The notes under the pieces are model-generated. The model was not told where the DNA came from and searched no databases. It saw nothing but the letters and a program-made list of their open reading frames with translations. Of a DNA stretch of 64,000 bases, positions 9,696 through 19,488 are shown piece by piece. The DNA is taken from NCBI GenBank assembly GCA_947499955.1, contig CANMQI010000005.1, forward strand, positions 124,001 through 188,000, given 5' to 3'. Made by a program: the position numbers and the translations under genes. This stretch comes from an uncultured Granulosicoccus sp. (GTDB lineage Bacteria; Pseudomonadota; Gammaproteobacteria; Granulosicoccales; Granulosicoccaceae). Each line of letters begins with the position of its first letter. Position 1 is the stretch's first letter.

Positions 9696-9900
9696 TGAAT
9701 ATCCGCTGAGCCAAATGACGTCTAGTGTATAGAAAACAACTCCATCCCCCCAGTATCGGGTGCGACAGATGCTGTGCCGGCAACGGGCAGAACCTGTCAA
9801 CGGCGAACTTGTCGATTCCCCACTAGACTAAGCGGCACCCAGAAGTCTTTTGCGGCCGCAACAGCCTTCGATTCCAGTTTTCAACGACTTGTGATAACCC

Positions 9901-11142
9901 ATGTTTCAATCGTTCTTTCCCCGACCCAAGGTATTCTTCCTGTCTGCGGTGGCCTGGTTCTTCGTGACCCTGGCCATCTGGTATGGCTTTGCCGACTCTC
10001 TGGCGCCCACCTTGAGCTTCATGCGCGAGGCCTTGCCGACGATCGAGGGGGAACGCCCACCGTTTCTGAACCCTGACAAGGTCTGGGTCTATCAGTACAT
10101 CGTGCTGGTCACCGCGCTGTTCTGCGCCGCCTGGTTCTTCATCGATCGCAATCGCTGGTACTGGTGGGCGGTATGCGGTTCGGCCGTGATCCTGCTGGTG
10201 TCCTACTTCCAGGTGCAGCTGGGTGTATGGCTGAACAACTGGTATGGCGACTTCTACGACCTCATTCAGCTGGCTCTGTCCGAACAGGGCGTCAGCAAGA
10301 TCACCTCGGAGGAGTTCTATGGCCAGTTGATGACCGCACTGTACATTCTGGTGCCCAATATCATCATTCTCGTCACCTTCGCCTTCTTCACGTCCCACTA
10401 TGTGTTTCGCTGGAGAACGGCCATGAACGACTACTACATGACTCACTGGCAGAAGCTGCGTAACGTGGAAGGTGCAGCCCAGCGTGTACAGGAAGACACC
10501 ATGCGTTTTGCCAGCATCATGGAAGGACTGGGTTCGGCCTTTGTCAGCTCCATCATGACACTGATCGCCTTCCTGCCTCTGCTGTGGTCGCTGTCCACCA
10601 ACATCACCGAGCTGCCTCTGGTCGGTGCTGTCAATGGTTCACTGGTGTTCCTGGCGCTACTGTCTGCCATCTTCGGCACCGTGTTGCTGGCTGCCGTCGG
10701 CTACCGTCTGCCGGGCCTGGAGTTCAACAACCAGAAGGTGGAAGCGGCCTACCGGAAGGAGCTGGTCTATGGCGAGGACAATGACGAACGCGCCGCGCCG
10801 CCGGCCGTCAAGGATCTGTTCAGCGATGTGCGCAGGAACTACTTCCGGCTGTACTTCAACTATCTGTACTTCAACGTCTTTCGCTATGCCTATCTGCAGG
10901 GTGCCAACTTCATTCCGCTGGTGGCACTGGGTCCGACCTTCGTCGCCGGCATGATCACATTCGGCTTGTTCCAGCAGATCAGCAACGCCTTCGGCCGGGT
11001 CGAGAATTCCTTCCAGTTCCTGGTCAATTCCTGGACCACCATCGTCGAATTGATGTCGATCCACAAACGTCTGATGGCGTTCGAATCACGCATTCACACT
11101 GACGACCCGGGCGATGCGGCAGAACCGGCGCTGGAAGCCTGA
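9901..11142 (+). CDS. sbmA: SbmA/BacA-family peptide transporter
   Basis: 413-residue inner-membrane protein resembling SbmA, the proton-driven importer of proline-rich peptides and microcin-type antibiotics. The N-terminal FFPRPKVFFLSAVAWF, the VWLNNWYGDFYDLIQ segment near residue 110, the YVFRWRTAMNDYYM segment near 170 and the YRLPGLEFNNQKVEAAYRKELVYGEDN segment near 273 are SbmA/BacA hallmarks. About eight hydrophobic segments are visible. There is no ATPase domain, so it is the SbmA type rather than a BacA-related ABC fusion. It is transcribed alone, divergent from ettA across about 205 bp. Confidence 0.93.
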   Translation: MFQSFFPRPKVFFLSAVAWFFVTLAIWYGFADSLAPTLSFMREALPTIEGERPPFLNPDKVWVYQYIVLVTALFCAAWFFIDRNRWYWWAVCGSAVILLVSYFQVQLGVWLNNWYGDFYDLIQLALSEQGVSKITSEEFYGQLMTALYILVPNIIILVTFAFFTSHYVFRWRTAMNDYYMTHWQKLRNVEGAAQRVQEDTMRFASIMEGLGSAFVSSIMTLIAFLPLLWSLSTNITELPLVGAVNGSLVFLALLSAIFGTVLLAAVGYRLPGLEFNNQKVEAAYRKELVYGEDNDERAAPPAVKDLFSDVRRNYFRLYFNYLYFNVFRYAYLQGANFIPLVALGPTFVAGMITFGLFQQISNAFGRVENSFQFLVNSWTTIVELMSIHKRLMAFESRIHTDDPGDAAEPALEA

Positions 11143-11164
11143 GGTACAGCCCTGCCCTGCCCGA

Positions 11165-11197
11165 AGCTCCCCCGGTGTTGAGCGACACTCGGGGGCT
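11165..11197. terminator. GC-rich hairpin between convergent genes
   Basis: CCCCCGGTGT (11169-11178) pairs with ACACTCGGGGG (11185-11195) around TTGAGC with one bulge, extended by an AGC/GCT arm. It sits between the sbmA stop and the convergent gamma-carbonic-anhydrase gene. A U tract is lacking, so its role is inferred from position. Confidence 0.5.
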
Positions 11198-11279
11198 CCG
11201 GTTTACGTCGGCAGCCTGTTGACAGTCCGTAGCTGCCCATCGAGGTCAGCACCTGGCGGAATCAGCGGAACGGCAATGC

Positions 11280-11804
11280 TCAGGCCTCGATTGGCCTGAG
11301 CTGCTCGTTGTACAGGTCAATCTTCTCGATGTAATGCCGGGCCGACACAGGCAGCCCTTCCAACGCGGCGTCGCTCAGAGGCTTGATCACCTTGGCGGGG
11401 GAACCCAGCACCATGGAGCCATCGGGAATGACCATGCCTTCGGTCACCAGGGCATTGGCCCCGACCAGACAGTTCTTGCCGATGACGGCGTTGTTCAACA
11501 CCACCGCATTCATGCCGATCAGGCTGCCATCGCCGATGGTGCAGCCGTGCAGCATCACCTTGTGCCCTACCGTGACGTATTTACCGATGCTCATCGGCAC
11601 GCCTTCATCGACATGCAGCACCGAACACTCCTGCACATTGCTGCCTTCACCGATGACGATGGATGCATTGTCGCCGCGAATGACGGCGTTGAACCAGATG
11701 CTGACATCCTCACCGACCGTCACATCCCCCACCAGAACCGCATCCGGTGCTATGAAATATCGACGGCTCAGGACCGGCTGCTTGTCACCCAGGGCATACA
11801 ACAT
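11280..11804 (-). CDS. Gamma-carbonic-anhydrase-like hexapeptide-repeat protein (YrdA/PaaY type)
   Basis: 174-residue left-handed beta-helix protein of the gamma-carbonic-anhydrase family. Repeated hexapeptides run through residues 15-150 (VLVGDV, VSIWFN, IVIGEG, SLIGMN, CLVGAN). The three metal-ligand histidines are in place: LHVDEG, then GHKVMLHG. The ATG at 11804 (MLYALGDKQP) is the family start; an upstream frame to 11891 adds residues without resemblance. Many members of this group have weak or no carbonic anhydrase activity and some act as thioesterase-like or metal proteins, so function is only assigned to family. It stands alone on the minus strand. Confidence 0.88.
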   Translation of the reverse strand: MLYALGDKQPVLSRRYFIAPDAVLVGDVTVGEDVSIWFNAVIRGDNASIVIGEGSNVQECSVLHVDEGVPMSIGKYVTVGHKVMLHGCTIGDGSLIGMNAVVLNNAVIGKNCLVGANALVTEGMVIPDGSMVLGSPAKVIKPLSDAALEGLPVSARHYIEKIDLYNEQLRPIEA

Positions 11805-11992
11805 GATGGTGTCATCCGTTTTGTGCAAAGAGGACCCATGGTAACCCGTGGACACCGCCAGGCGAAGCTGTGACTCGCCCCACAGATTCACTCAAGGAGA
11901 CGTTGTAAACACCGGCAGGATGCGGGCATCAGGCTTCAGGTTCCAGCGCCGGCTCCCGATATAACGGAGGTAACACATCGCTGGCAGAGCCC

Positions 11993-12502
11993 ATGAGTCA
12001 TTCGAACGTCCTCGAACAAGGTGCCGTACAAACGGCTGCAAAGCCGCCCACTCATCGGCGCAAGATCGTCAATGCCGTGTGGCAGCCCTTCCTGCAATTC
12101 AAGCTGCTCATGTACATGCTGGGCAGCACCGCACTGGTGGCTGTGCTGCTGGGCGCCTTTCTGTACGTCGCCTTCAGCGACCTGATTGCCGTCATGTCAG
12201 GCACCACGGAATCCACCAGCTACTACGGTGAAATGATCGAGATTCAGCTGGTACACCTGTTTCGCTACTGCGGCGCTCTGTTCGTGCTGTACATCCTGCT
12301 GCTCGCAGCGGTCTGTGTGGCCTACACCCACCGTCTGATCGGGCCCTTGCGTCCCTTCACACGGCATGTGGATGCGCTCAGTCGCGGTGACTACTCCAGC
12401 CGGGTGCGTCTGCGCAAGAGCGACCTGGAACTCTATGACGACTATGCCGCCAAGCTCAATGCCCTGGCGGTACATCTGGAAACCAGGGACAAGCACGGCT
12501 GA
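11993..12502 (+). CDS. Membrane protein with HAMP-like domain and no output domain
   Basis: 169-residue inner-membrane protein. Two transmembrane segments lie at about 38-62 (LLMYMLGSTALVAVLLGAFLY) and 90-112 (LFRYCGALFVLYILLLAAVCV), with a short periplasmic loop of about 30 residues between. The second helix is followed by a HAMP-like module: RLIGPLRPFTRHVDALSRGDYSSRVRLR. There is no kinase, methyl-accepting, cyclase or phosphodiesterase domain after it, so it is not a complete sensor. It could modulate a partner protein or be a remnant. The adjacent convergent TRAP operon is transcribed towards it. Confidence 0.7.
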   Translation: MSHSNVLEQGAVQTAAKPPTHRRKIVNAVWQPFLQFKLLMYMLGSTALVAVLLGAFLYVAFSDLIAVMSGTTESTSYYGEMIEIQLVHLFRYCGALFVLYILLLAAVCVAYTHRLIGPLRPFTRHVDALSRGDYSSRVRLRKSDLELYDDYAAKLNALAVHLETRDKHG

Positions 12503-12572
12503 GGGAGTCGCGGTAGCGCGGGATACAGTCGCTGACTGCCCCGCTCTACCGGACCTGAGAGAGACCCTCTGC

Positions 12573-13946
12573 CTACTTGATCAGAATTTCCGGCCCCATC
12601 ATGACTGTCGGCAACCAGGTGGACAGTGGTGGGAAGTAGGTCACCAGAATCAGGAAGGCGAACAGGATTGCCACGAACGGCAGTGCCGCACGCACCACGT
12701 TCAGCACGGACAACTTGGCCACCCCGGCAGTCACGAACAGATTCAGGCCGACCGGTGGGGTGATCATGCCGATTTCCATGTTGACCACCATGATGATGCC
12801 CAGATGAATCGGGTCGATGCCCAGTTCCATCGCAATCGGGAACACCAGGGGTGCCACGATGATCAGCAGACCTGACGGCTCCATGAACTGACCGCCGATC
12901 AGCAGCAGCAGATTCACCACCACCAGAAACATGATGGGACCCAGACCGGCGGCGAGCATGACCTCGGCGATGGCCTGCGGAATCTGCTCTTCAGTGAGCA
13001 CATGCTTCAGGATCAGGGCATTGGCGATGATGAACATCAGCATGACCGTCAGCTTGCCGGACTCGAACAGCACCTTGCGGGTATCGCTGTGCAGCCAGAC
13101 CGTCAGCAAAGCCTGCGGCCGCTTGAAGAGGGAGTGGGACTCGCCCTCCCCGATATGCAGGGGCCCCATGTCCTTGTAGACAAAATTGGCGATGAAAAAG
13201 GCATACATGGCAGCCACGGCCGCAGCCTCTGTCGGCGTGAACTTGCCGCTGTAGATACCGCCGAGAATGATGACGATCAGCATCAGTCCCCACAAGGCGT
13301 CCAGACCGGACTTGCCAATCTCGCCCCAGCCTTTCCAGGGCTGCTTGGGCAGACCCTTGATGCGCGCCATGACATAGATGCCGATCATCAGGAAGACACC
13401 GGCCAGCAATCCGGGGAAGACACCGGCCAGAAACAGTCGCCCGACCGACACATCGGTGGCGGCGGCGTACACCACCATGACGATGGAGGGCGGAATCAGG
13501 ATACCCAGCGTACCGGCGCTACAGATGACACCGGCAGCGAACTCCTTGGTGTAGCCCACCTGACGCATGCCGGCGATGACGATGGTACCGATGGCGACCA
13601 CGGTGGCAGGCGATGAGCCGGACAAGGCGGCGAACATCATGCAGGCAAAGACCGAGGCGATGGCCAGACCACCGCGTACATGCCCGACCACGGCAATGGA
13701 GAAACGGATGATGCGTCGCGCCACACCGCCGGTGGACATGAAGCCGGACGCCAATACGAAGAACGGAATGGCGAGCAAGGTGTAGTGACCGGTGAAGGCG
13801 CTGAGCAGTGTCTGCGCCACGGAGGCCAGCGAGGCATCCGAGAACACCAGCAGAAAACCGATACTGGAAAATCCGAGCGAGACCGCGATGGGCACGCCCA
13901 TCAGCATCAGGATGATGACGACAACAAATAGCAGTAGGGCTTCCAT
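12573..13946 (-). CDS. dctM: TRAP transporter large permease (DctM)
   Basis: 457-residue inner-membrane subunit that carries the sodium-driven transport path of a tripartite ATP-independent periplasmic transporter. About twelve hydrophobic segments are visible. Family motifs include FVLASGFMSTGGVARRI near residue 63, FAALSGSSPATVVAIG near 103, GTLGILIPPSIVMVVYA near 144 and GMITPPVGLNLFV near 398. I chose the ATG at 13946 (MEALLLFVVV), one base after the dctQ stop. An upstream in-frame extension to 14018 lies inside dctQ and looks like its shadow. It is the last gene of a dctP-dctQ-dctM operon. Confidence 0.95.
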   Translation of the reverse strand: MEALLLFVVVIILMLMGVPIAVSLGFSSIGFLLVFSDASLASVAQTLLSAFTGHYTLLAIPFFVLASGFMSTGGVARRIIRFSIAVVGHVRGGLAIASVFACMMFAALSGSSPATVVAIGTIVIAGMRQVGYTKEFAAGVICSAGTLGILIPPSIVMVVYAAATDVSVGRLFLAGVFPGLLAGVFLMIGIYVMARIKGLPKQPWKGWGEIGKSGLDALWGLMLIVIILGGIYSGKFTPTEAAAVAAMYAFFIANFVYKDMGPLHIGEGESHSLFKRPQALLTVWLHSDTRKVLFESGKLTVMLMFIIANALILKHVLTEEQIPQAIAEVMLAAGLGPIMFLVVVNLLLLIGGQFMEPSGLLIIVAPLVFPIAMELGIDPIHLGIIMVVNMEIGMITPPVGLNLFVTAGVAKLSVLNVVRAALPFVAILFAFLILVTYFPPLSTWLPTVMMGPEILIK

Positions 13947-13947
13947 C

Positions 13948-14571
13948 TCAGCGTGCTCCGGGCTGGTCGTCTGGCAGGCCGGCCATCTGCTCGGCATCGA
14001 TTTCGTGGCTTTCCACAATCAGCTCCTGTTCGCCCTTCCAGACACGAACACCGACTTGCAGAAAACGGTATGTCAGCAGCAGGGTACTCAGCGGCATGAC
14101 GATATAAGGGATGAAGCGCGGCATTTTCTCGTACAACTCTCCCTCATTGAGCCAGGTGGAGAAGAACTGCAGAAACTGCGGCATGGGAATGTCGTTGACT
14201 TCGTAGAAGGCGCGCTTGCTGGCGAAGGGCCACCAGTAGTCCCAGCTGCCCTTGAGCAGCAGCAGACTGAAGGCAATACACACGGCCACGGCGATCAGCG
14301 TCACGATGCGGCGTTTCGGCGGGGACAGCAACTGCACCAGTACATCGACGCCGATGTGAAAATTCTTCTTGACCGCATAGGAGGCGCCGATCAGCACCAG
14401 CCAGGCAAACAGAAAGACCGTGGCTTCAAGAGCCCACAGAATGTTGCTGTTCATCATGCGTGCGATCACATTGGCAAAGGTGATCACCGTCATGAGCCCC
14501 AGCAACAGGGCCATCAGATTCTCTTCAATACGATCACCGAAGCTTCGTTTGGGGGCAGATGAGGTGGACAT
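13948..14571 (-). CDS. dctQ: TRAP transporter small permease (DctQ)
   Basis: 207-residue four-helix membrane subunit of the same TRAP transporter, expected to support the large permease and dock the binding protein. Hydrophobic segments are at about 18-38, 47-65 (ALEATVFLFAWLVLIGASYAV), 87-107 and 150-175. The motif YAVKKNFHIGVDVLV is typical of DctQ (charged residues then a second-helix loop). At 207 residues it is longer than the usual 160-180, with an extended loop near 110-140 and a charged C-terminus. The gene is 99 bp downstream of dctP and one base upstream of dctM. Confidence 0.93.
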   Translation of the reverse strand: MSTSSAPKRSFGDRIEENLMALLLGLMTVITFANVIARMMNSNILWALEATVFLFAWLVLIGASYAVKKNFHIGVDVLVQLLSPPKRRIVTLIAVAVCIAFSLLLLKGSWDYWWPFASKRAFYEVNDIPMPQFLQFFSTWLNEGELYEKMPRFIPYIVMPLSTLLLTYRFLQVGVRVWKGEQELIVESHEIDAEQMAGLPDDQPGAR

Positions 14572-14670
14572 GCAGATCTCCGCAGCAACGGTGAACGGGT
14601 AACACGCCGGACGGGCTGCCCGGATTGAAATGACCGGTAGCCATCCAGGGCTACCGGTCAGGGCCTGCGT

Positions 14671-15666
14671 CTAGTTGAACGTCTGGGCAGCGTCGATCAT
14701 GTCGGCACCGACATCACCTTCGAACTGTTCCCAGACGGGCTTCAGCGCATCTACCCAGGCAGCTCGCTGCTCATCGGTGAGTTGACGAACTTCGCCACCG
14801 GCAGCCTTGATGGCATCCCGAGCTTCTTCGTTGACGCGAGTCGACTCGGCATTACGTGCCTCGGTCACCTCCTTCAGGATGGTGGACAGTTGATCGCGTA
14901 CCGGGGCATCCAGACCGTCCCACCATTCGGCACCGGCAACGACCAGGTAATCCAGCACACCGTGGTTGGTTTCGGTAATGCCATCCTGTACTTCGAAGAA
15001 CTTCTGGCCATAGATGTTGGACCAGGTGTTTTCCTGACCGTCGACAACGCCGGTCTGCAGGGCGCCGTAGACTTCACTGAACGCCATCTTCTGCGGGCTG
15101 GCGTCGAGTGCGTCGAACTGGGCAACCAGTACATCGGAGGCCTGTACCCGGAACTTCAGGCCAGCGGCATCTTCAGGCATCATCAGGGGCTTGTTGGCCG
15201 ACAGTTGCTTCATGCCGTTGTGCCAGAAGGCAAGGCCCTGCAGGCCACGACGATGCATGGAGTCCTTCATGGCCTGACCGGCATCGGAACTCTGGAAGGC
15301 GTCGACGGCATCGATGTCCTTGAACATGAAAGGCAGATCGAATATGCGGTACTGCTTGGTGAATTTCTCGAACTTGGACAGCGACGGTGCAGCCAATTGC
15401 ACGTCATTGTTGAGCATGGCCTCGAGCACCTTGTCATCATCATAGAGCGTGGAGTTCGGGAACACTTCCATGCAGGCAACGCCATTCATCTCATCATTGA
15501 CGCGCTGCTGCAGCAGTGAGGCAGCTATGCCTTTGGGATGCTTGTCGGTATTGGTCACATGGCTGAACTTGATGACCATCTCGCCGTCATCACACTCGGC
15601 CAGAGCGGCGCCGGAAAAGCCGCCCATCAGCAATGCACTGGCCAGAACGGTTGTGCGTAATTTCAT
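14671..15666 (-). CDS. dctP: TRAP transporter substrate-binding protein (DctP), dicarboxylate type
   Basis: 331-residue periplasmic binding protein. A cleavable signal peptide ends near GAALAE (residue 23). The mature protein has the DctP fold, with FRVQASDVLVAQFDALDASP near residue 165 (the Arg there usually clamps a substrate carboxylate), followed by FSEVYGALQTGVVDGQENTWSNIY. These match C4-dicarboxylate-type DctP proteins. Substrate is probably succinate, fumarate or malate, by family only. Start ATG at 15666 gives the signal peptide; an upstream frame to 15789 does not. The first gene of the operon; about 305 bp upstream to the next gene hold its promoter. Confidence 0.93.
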   Translation of the reverse strand: MKLRTTVLASALLMGGFSGAALAECDDGEMVIKFSHVTNTDKHPKGIAASLLQQRVNDEMNGVACMEVFPNSTLYDDDKVLEAMLNNDVQLAAPSLSKFEKFTKQYRIFDLPFMFKDIDAVDAFQSSDAGQAMKDSMHRRGLQGLAFWHNGMKQLSANKPLMMPEDAAGLKFRVQASDVLVAQFDALDASPQKMAFSEVYGALQTGVVDGQENTWSNIYGQKFFEVQDGITETNHGVLDYLVVAGAEWWDGLDAPVRDQLSTILKEVTEARNAESTRVNEEARDAIKAAGGEVRQLTDEQRAAWVDALKPVWEQFEGDVGADMIDAAQTFN

Positions 15667-15971
15667 AGTCAGTTCCTCTGTATGGTTTCTGATGGCAATT
15701 CGTCTACCGAGAAAACCCGGGGCGACATTGTCACGGCACGACCATTGCGCTCCGTGACGATCCTTGCCATTTATTCGCAACACTGCCAACAGTCAGTCGG
15801 CAATGGGTGTGTGCGAATGGTACGACACGCGGACAGGAATTACAGGTTTCAGGGGTGCCAATTTACCTACGCAGCGCCAGAAGACGCATCAGGCGTCACA
15901 TTTTCGGCATATCGACAAGCACAGCGATACTACCGGGAAGCTGCCCCGCCCAGGTTGATCTGGCTCAATGT
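15667..15971. other. Intergenic region upstream of the dctPQM operon
   Basis: This 305-bp gap contains no gene I can support. It must hold the promoter for dctP (minus strand). I found a TTGGCAC sequence on the minus strand at 15854-15860 that matches a sigma-54 -24 box, but the expected -12 GC is absent, so I do not call a promoter. No clear terminator for the upstream minus-strand genes is seen. Confidence 0.5.
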
Positions 15972-17657
15972 TCAGCCCCTTGCGGCCTCGATTCTGCGGC
16001 GACTCCAGTCACGCCCGGGTATGGCGTCCAGCAACTCCTGCGTGTAGGGGTGACTGGCCTGCTCGAACAGGATTGCCGTGGGGCCCTGCTCCACCACCTT
16101 GCCCAGACGCATGACGGCAATGCGGTCACACACCTGTGCGGCCACCCGCAGATCGTGAGTGATGAAGACCATCGACAGTTGCAGGCGTTCCCGAATATCC
16201 GCCAGCAAGGCGAGTACCTGCGCCTGAATGGAGACGTCCAGTGCCGAGACCGGCTCGTCGGCCACCAGAATTTCCGGGCGCATGGCCAGAGCCCTTGCCA
16301 GGCCGATTCGCTGGCGTTGCCCGCCACTGAATTCGTGTGGATAACGTTCAAAGGCACGAACATCCAGCCCCACCAGTTCCAGCATCTCGCGGGCACGATT
16401 CTCGGCCTCACGAGTCGACTCGCCCATGATCTTCGGCCCTTCGGTCAGAATGCGTCCCACCGTGGCTCTGGGGTTCAGAGAGGCGTAAGGGTCCTGGAAG
16501 ACCATCTGGATCTTTGAGCGGTACGGTCGCATGGCAGCGCGGTCCAGAGGACACAGGTCCTGCCCCCGATAGACGATCTCGCCCGAGTCGGTGCTGTGCA
16601 GACGCACGATACAGCGTGCCAGCGTGGACTTGCCGGAACCCGATTCACCGACAATCCCCAGTGTTTCACTCTCGTTCAGTACCACATCGACCTGATCACA
16701 GGCATGCACTTCCTTCTGCGGCTTGCCGATACCCAGAAAACGCCCACCGGAGCGGTAGGTTTTCACCAGCTGCCGCACCTGCAGTATGGCCTCCCCACTG
16801 TCGGTCTTGACCGGTCTGGGCACCAGACCCGGTACCGCATCGATCAGTGCCCGGGTGTACTCGTGCTGGGGATTGTTCAGGACGCGCTCGACGGTATCGA
16901 TCTCGACAATGCGCCCATGCTGCATCACGGCAACCCGGTCAGCGATGTCCGCCACCACACCGATATCGTGAGTGATGAACAACACGCCGGTATGGTGCTT
17001 GACTTGCAATTCACGGATCAGGTGCAGTATCTGCGCCTGCGTGGTCACATCCAGCGCGGTGGTCGGCTCGTCCGCGATCAGCACCTTGGGCTCCAGTGCC
17101 AGCGCCATGGCAATCATGGCCCGTTGGCGTTGCCCGCCGGACAGCTCGTGCGGATAGGCGCTCATGATGCGCGGTGGATCCGGCAGATGCACATCTTCGA
17201 GCAGCGACAGCGCCAGCTCGCGACGCCGCTTGCCAGGCAGCTTCTCGTGAAAGCGGATGACCTCGTCGATCTGATCACCGATACGCATGACCGGATTCAA
17301 GGCTGTCATGGGCTCCTGGAAGATCATCGAGATCTCGCTGCCGCGCACCTGACGCATGCGCTCGTCACTGGCCTGAACCAGATCTTCTCCCTGGAACAGG
17401 ATGCGACCCTTTTCGTATTGCACATGAGGCGCCGGCAGCAATCCCATCACCGCTCTGGCGGTGAGTGACTTGCCGGAACCGGACTCACCCACCACGCACA
17501 GGATTTCCTGCGGCAGCAGTGCATAGCTGACATCCTCGACCGCGTAGGCGCGTTCACTGCCCAGCGGCAGCTGCACATGCAGACCTTCGATGGACAGGAC
17601 CGGCTCCGCCGACTCGTCTCTGGTGTCGGCGGACGTTGTGCCTTTGCTCTGGTTCAT
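15972..17657 (-). CDS. Dipeptide/oligopeptide-type ABC transporter, fused dual ATPase
   Basis: 561-residue cytoplasmic ATPase with two complete cassettes in one chain (DppD-DppF arrangement, as in GsiA or YejF). First cassette: Walker A GESGSGKS near residue 55, signature [15 protein letters not shown], Walker [13 protein letters not shown]. Second: GESGSGKS near residue 334, signature [15 protein letters not shown], Walker [13 protein letters not shown]. The C-terminal extension of each half (RRPVKTD, then [13 protein letters not shown]) is the peptide-transporter type. The ATG at 17657 overlaps the stop of the upstream permease by four bases (ATGA). Last gene of the four-gene importer operon. 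Confidence 0.94.
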   Translation of the reverse strand: MNQSKGTTSADTRDESAEPVLSIEGLHVQLPLGSERAYAVEDVSYALLPQEILCVVGESGSGKSLTARAVMGLLPAPHVQYEKGRILFQGEDLVQASDERMRQVRGSEISMIFQEPMTALNPVMRIGDQIDEVIRFHEKLPGKRRRELALSLLEDVHLPDPPRIMSAYPHELSGGQRQRAMIAMALALEPKVLIADEPTTALDVTTQAQILHLIRELQVKHHTGVLFITHDIGVVADIADRVAVMQHGRIVEIDTVERVLNNPQHEYTRALIDAVPGLVPRPVKTDSGEAILQVRQLVKTYRSGGRFLGIGKPQKEVHACDQVDVVLNESETLGIVGESGSGKSTLARCIVRLHSTDSGEIVYRGQDLCPLDRAAMRPYRSKIQMVFQDPYASLNPRATVGRILTEGPKIMGESTREAENRAREMLELVGLDVRAFERYPHEFSGGQRQRIGLARALAMRPEILVADEPVSALDVSIQAQVLALLADIRERLQLSMVFITHDLRVAAQVCDRIAVMRLGKVVEQGPTAILFEQASHPYTQELLDAIPGRDWSRRRIEAARG

Positions 17658-18484
17658 GTCCGTTCGCGCAGTCTGGGGTTGAGGGCATCGTTGAGCCCCT
17701 CGCCGACCAGGTTGATGGCCAGTACAGTCAGCATGATGGCAATTCCGGGGAAGGTACAGACCCACCAGGCGCTGCGTAACACCGTACGGCCTGCGCCGAT
17801 CTGGAAGCCCCAGCTGATGATGTTCGGATCGCCCAGGCCCAGAAAGGCCAGCCCACTCTCGATGAGAATGGCGGTAGCCACCATCAGGGAACCGGTGACG
17901 ATGATGGGTGACAGGCAGTTCGGCAGAATTTCGCGCACCATGATGCGCCAGTCACTCATGCCGATGATATGACAGGCCTGCACGAACTCGCGGTTGCGCA
18001 TGGACATGAATTCACCGCGCACCAGACGAGCCACCGCGGGCCAGCTGACCACGGCGATGGCCAGAATGACGCTGTTGATCGAGGGCTTCATGATCGCCAC
18101 GATGAGGATGGCAAAGATGAACGAGGGTATCGTCTGGAACATTTCGGTCAGACGCATCAGCACATCATCGATCCAGCCACCGAAGTAGCCAGCCAGCGCA
18201 CCCAGCAACACACCCAGCGTGACTGCCACCGAGGTGGCCAGCAGACCGATCAGCAAGGATACCCGAGCGCCATGCGCCATACCGGCCGCCACATCACGGC
18301 CGAGGGTATCACTGCCGAACAGGAAGCCGTTTTCCCCTGGCGGCGACATGGCGCGCCCGACCAGCTTGAATGGATCTTCGGGGAACAACAAGCCGGCACT
18401 TGCTGCAATGAGAATCACGAAACCCAGTATGACCAGGCCGATGAGCGCCGATCGGTTTCGGCAGAAACGCCGCCAGAATGCCAT
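17654..18484 (-). CDS. ABC transporter permease (DppC/YejE type)
   Basis: 276-residue inner-membrane permease of the binding-protein-dependent family. The N-terminal helix is IGLVILGFVILIAASAG. The typical DppC loop DTLGRDVAAGMAHGARVSLLIG is near residue 60, and the EAA loop region is REFVQACHIIGMSDWRIMVREILPN near residue 170. Five or six hydrophobic segments follow the family pattern. I chose the ATG at 18484; a TTG at 18490 would overlap the previous stop, but the GAGG-type ribosome binding site suits the ATG better. Start is two bases after the stop of the partner permease gene. Confidence 0.92.
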   Translation of the reverse strand: MAFWRRFCRNRSALIGLVILGFVILIAASAGLLFPEDPFKLVGRAMSPPGENGFLFGSDTLGRDVAAGMAHGARVSLLIGLLATSVAVTLGVLLGALAGYFGGWIDDVLMRLTEMFQTIPSFIFAILIVAIMKPSINSVILAIAVVSWPAVARLVRGEFMSMRNREFVQACHIIGMSDWRIMVREILPNCLSPIIVTGSLMVATAILIESGLAFLGLGDPNIISWGFQIGAGRTVLRSAWWVCTFPGIAIMLTVLAINLVGEGLNDALNPRLRERT

Positions 18485-18486
18485 GT

Positions 18487-19473
18487 TCAACCTACCTCGA
18501 TACGAGGATCAAGAAACGAGTACAGAAGATCCACCACAAGGTTGATGGCCACCACCAACAGTGCGGACAACAGAAAGATGCCCAGCAGCAGATTGAGGTC
18601 GCGGGAGAACAACGCCTCGAAGGCCAGCATGCCCAGGCCCGGCCAGGCGAACACCGATTCCACGATGACCGACCCTCCGATCAGGGAACCCACCTGCACA
18701 CCCGCCATGGTGACCACCGGCAGCAAGGCGTTGCGCAGGATATGCACGAACACGATGCGTCTTTCGGTGAGCCCCTTGGCCCGCGCCGTGGTGACGTAGT
18801 CCATGCTGGCCTGCTCCAGCATGGAGGCCCGCATGAGCCGGGTGTACAAGGCCAGATAGAACAGCGACAGGGTCAGGGTTGGCATGACCAGATGATGGGC
18901 AATGTCCTTTATCCGATCCCAACCTTCGTAGAACATGGCCACGTTCTCCATGCCGCTGGTCGGAAACCAGCGTAGCTTCAGCGAGAACACGACGATCATC
19001 ATGAGGCCCACCCAGAACAACGGTGTGGCATAGGAGACCAGCGCAAAGACGCTGATGACATTGTCCTTCCAGTTGTTCAGATTGGAGGCGGCAATCAGGC
19101 CCAGTACGATGCCGAAGCCGACAGCCAGCGTGATGGTGCTGACCATCAGCAGCAATGTCGGCATGAGTCGATCCAGCACCAGCTGGGCGACCGGCATGTC
19201 ATGCCGGAAGGAATACCCCAGATCGAAGGTGAGCATGTTCTTCATGTACACACCCAACTGCACTATCAATGGCTGGTCCAGCCCGAACTTCTGCCGCAGT
19301 TGTGCCATGTATTCCGGTGTGGCAGAACCTGCCTCACCGGCCAGCACATCCACGGCATCGCCTTCTGCCAGCTGCAACAGGAAGAAGTTGACCACGACAA
19401 TGGCCACCACCACCGGTATCGCCTGCAGAAGGCGTTTCAGGACATAACGCGATCTTTGCGCCGCTTGACTCAT
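18487..19473 (-). CDS. ABC transporter permease (DppB type)
   Basis: 328-residue inner-membrane permease. The N-terminus is the DppB signature (RYVLKRLLQAIPVVVAIVVVNFFLLQLAEGD), followed by the periplasmic loop LRQKFGLDQPLIVQLGVYMKNMLTFDLGYSF. The EAA motif region is YVTTARAKGLTERRIVFVHILRNALLPVV near residue 228. The tail DLLYSFLDPRIEVG is typical. The gene follows the binding protein by 15 bp and precedes the second permease by two bases, so the two permeases are probably made in equal amounts. Confidence 0.93.
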   Translation of the reverse strand: MSQAAQRSRYVLKRLLQAIPVVVAIVVVNFFLLQLAEGDAVDVLAGEAGSATPEYMAQLRQKFGLDQPLIVQLGVYMKNMLTFDLGYSFRHDMPVAQLVLDRLMPTLLLMVSTITLAVGFGIVLGLIAASNLNNWKDNVISVFALVSYATPLFWVGLMMIVVFSLKLRWFPTSGMENVAMFYEGWDRIKDIAHHLVMPTLTLSLFYLALYTRLMRASMLEQASMDYVTTARAKGLTERRIVFVHILRNALLPVVTMAGVQVGSLIGGSVIVESVFAWPGLGMLAFEALFSRDLNLLLGIFLLSALLVVAINLVVDLLYSFLDPRIEVG

Positions 19474-19488
19474 GCCGGATGCTCGCCT

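Noticed and set aside
15854-15870. Sigma-54 promoter for dctP
   Set aside because: TTGGCAC is present on the minus strand but the required GC ten bases further is missing.
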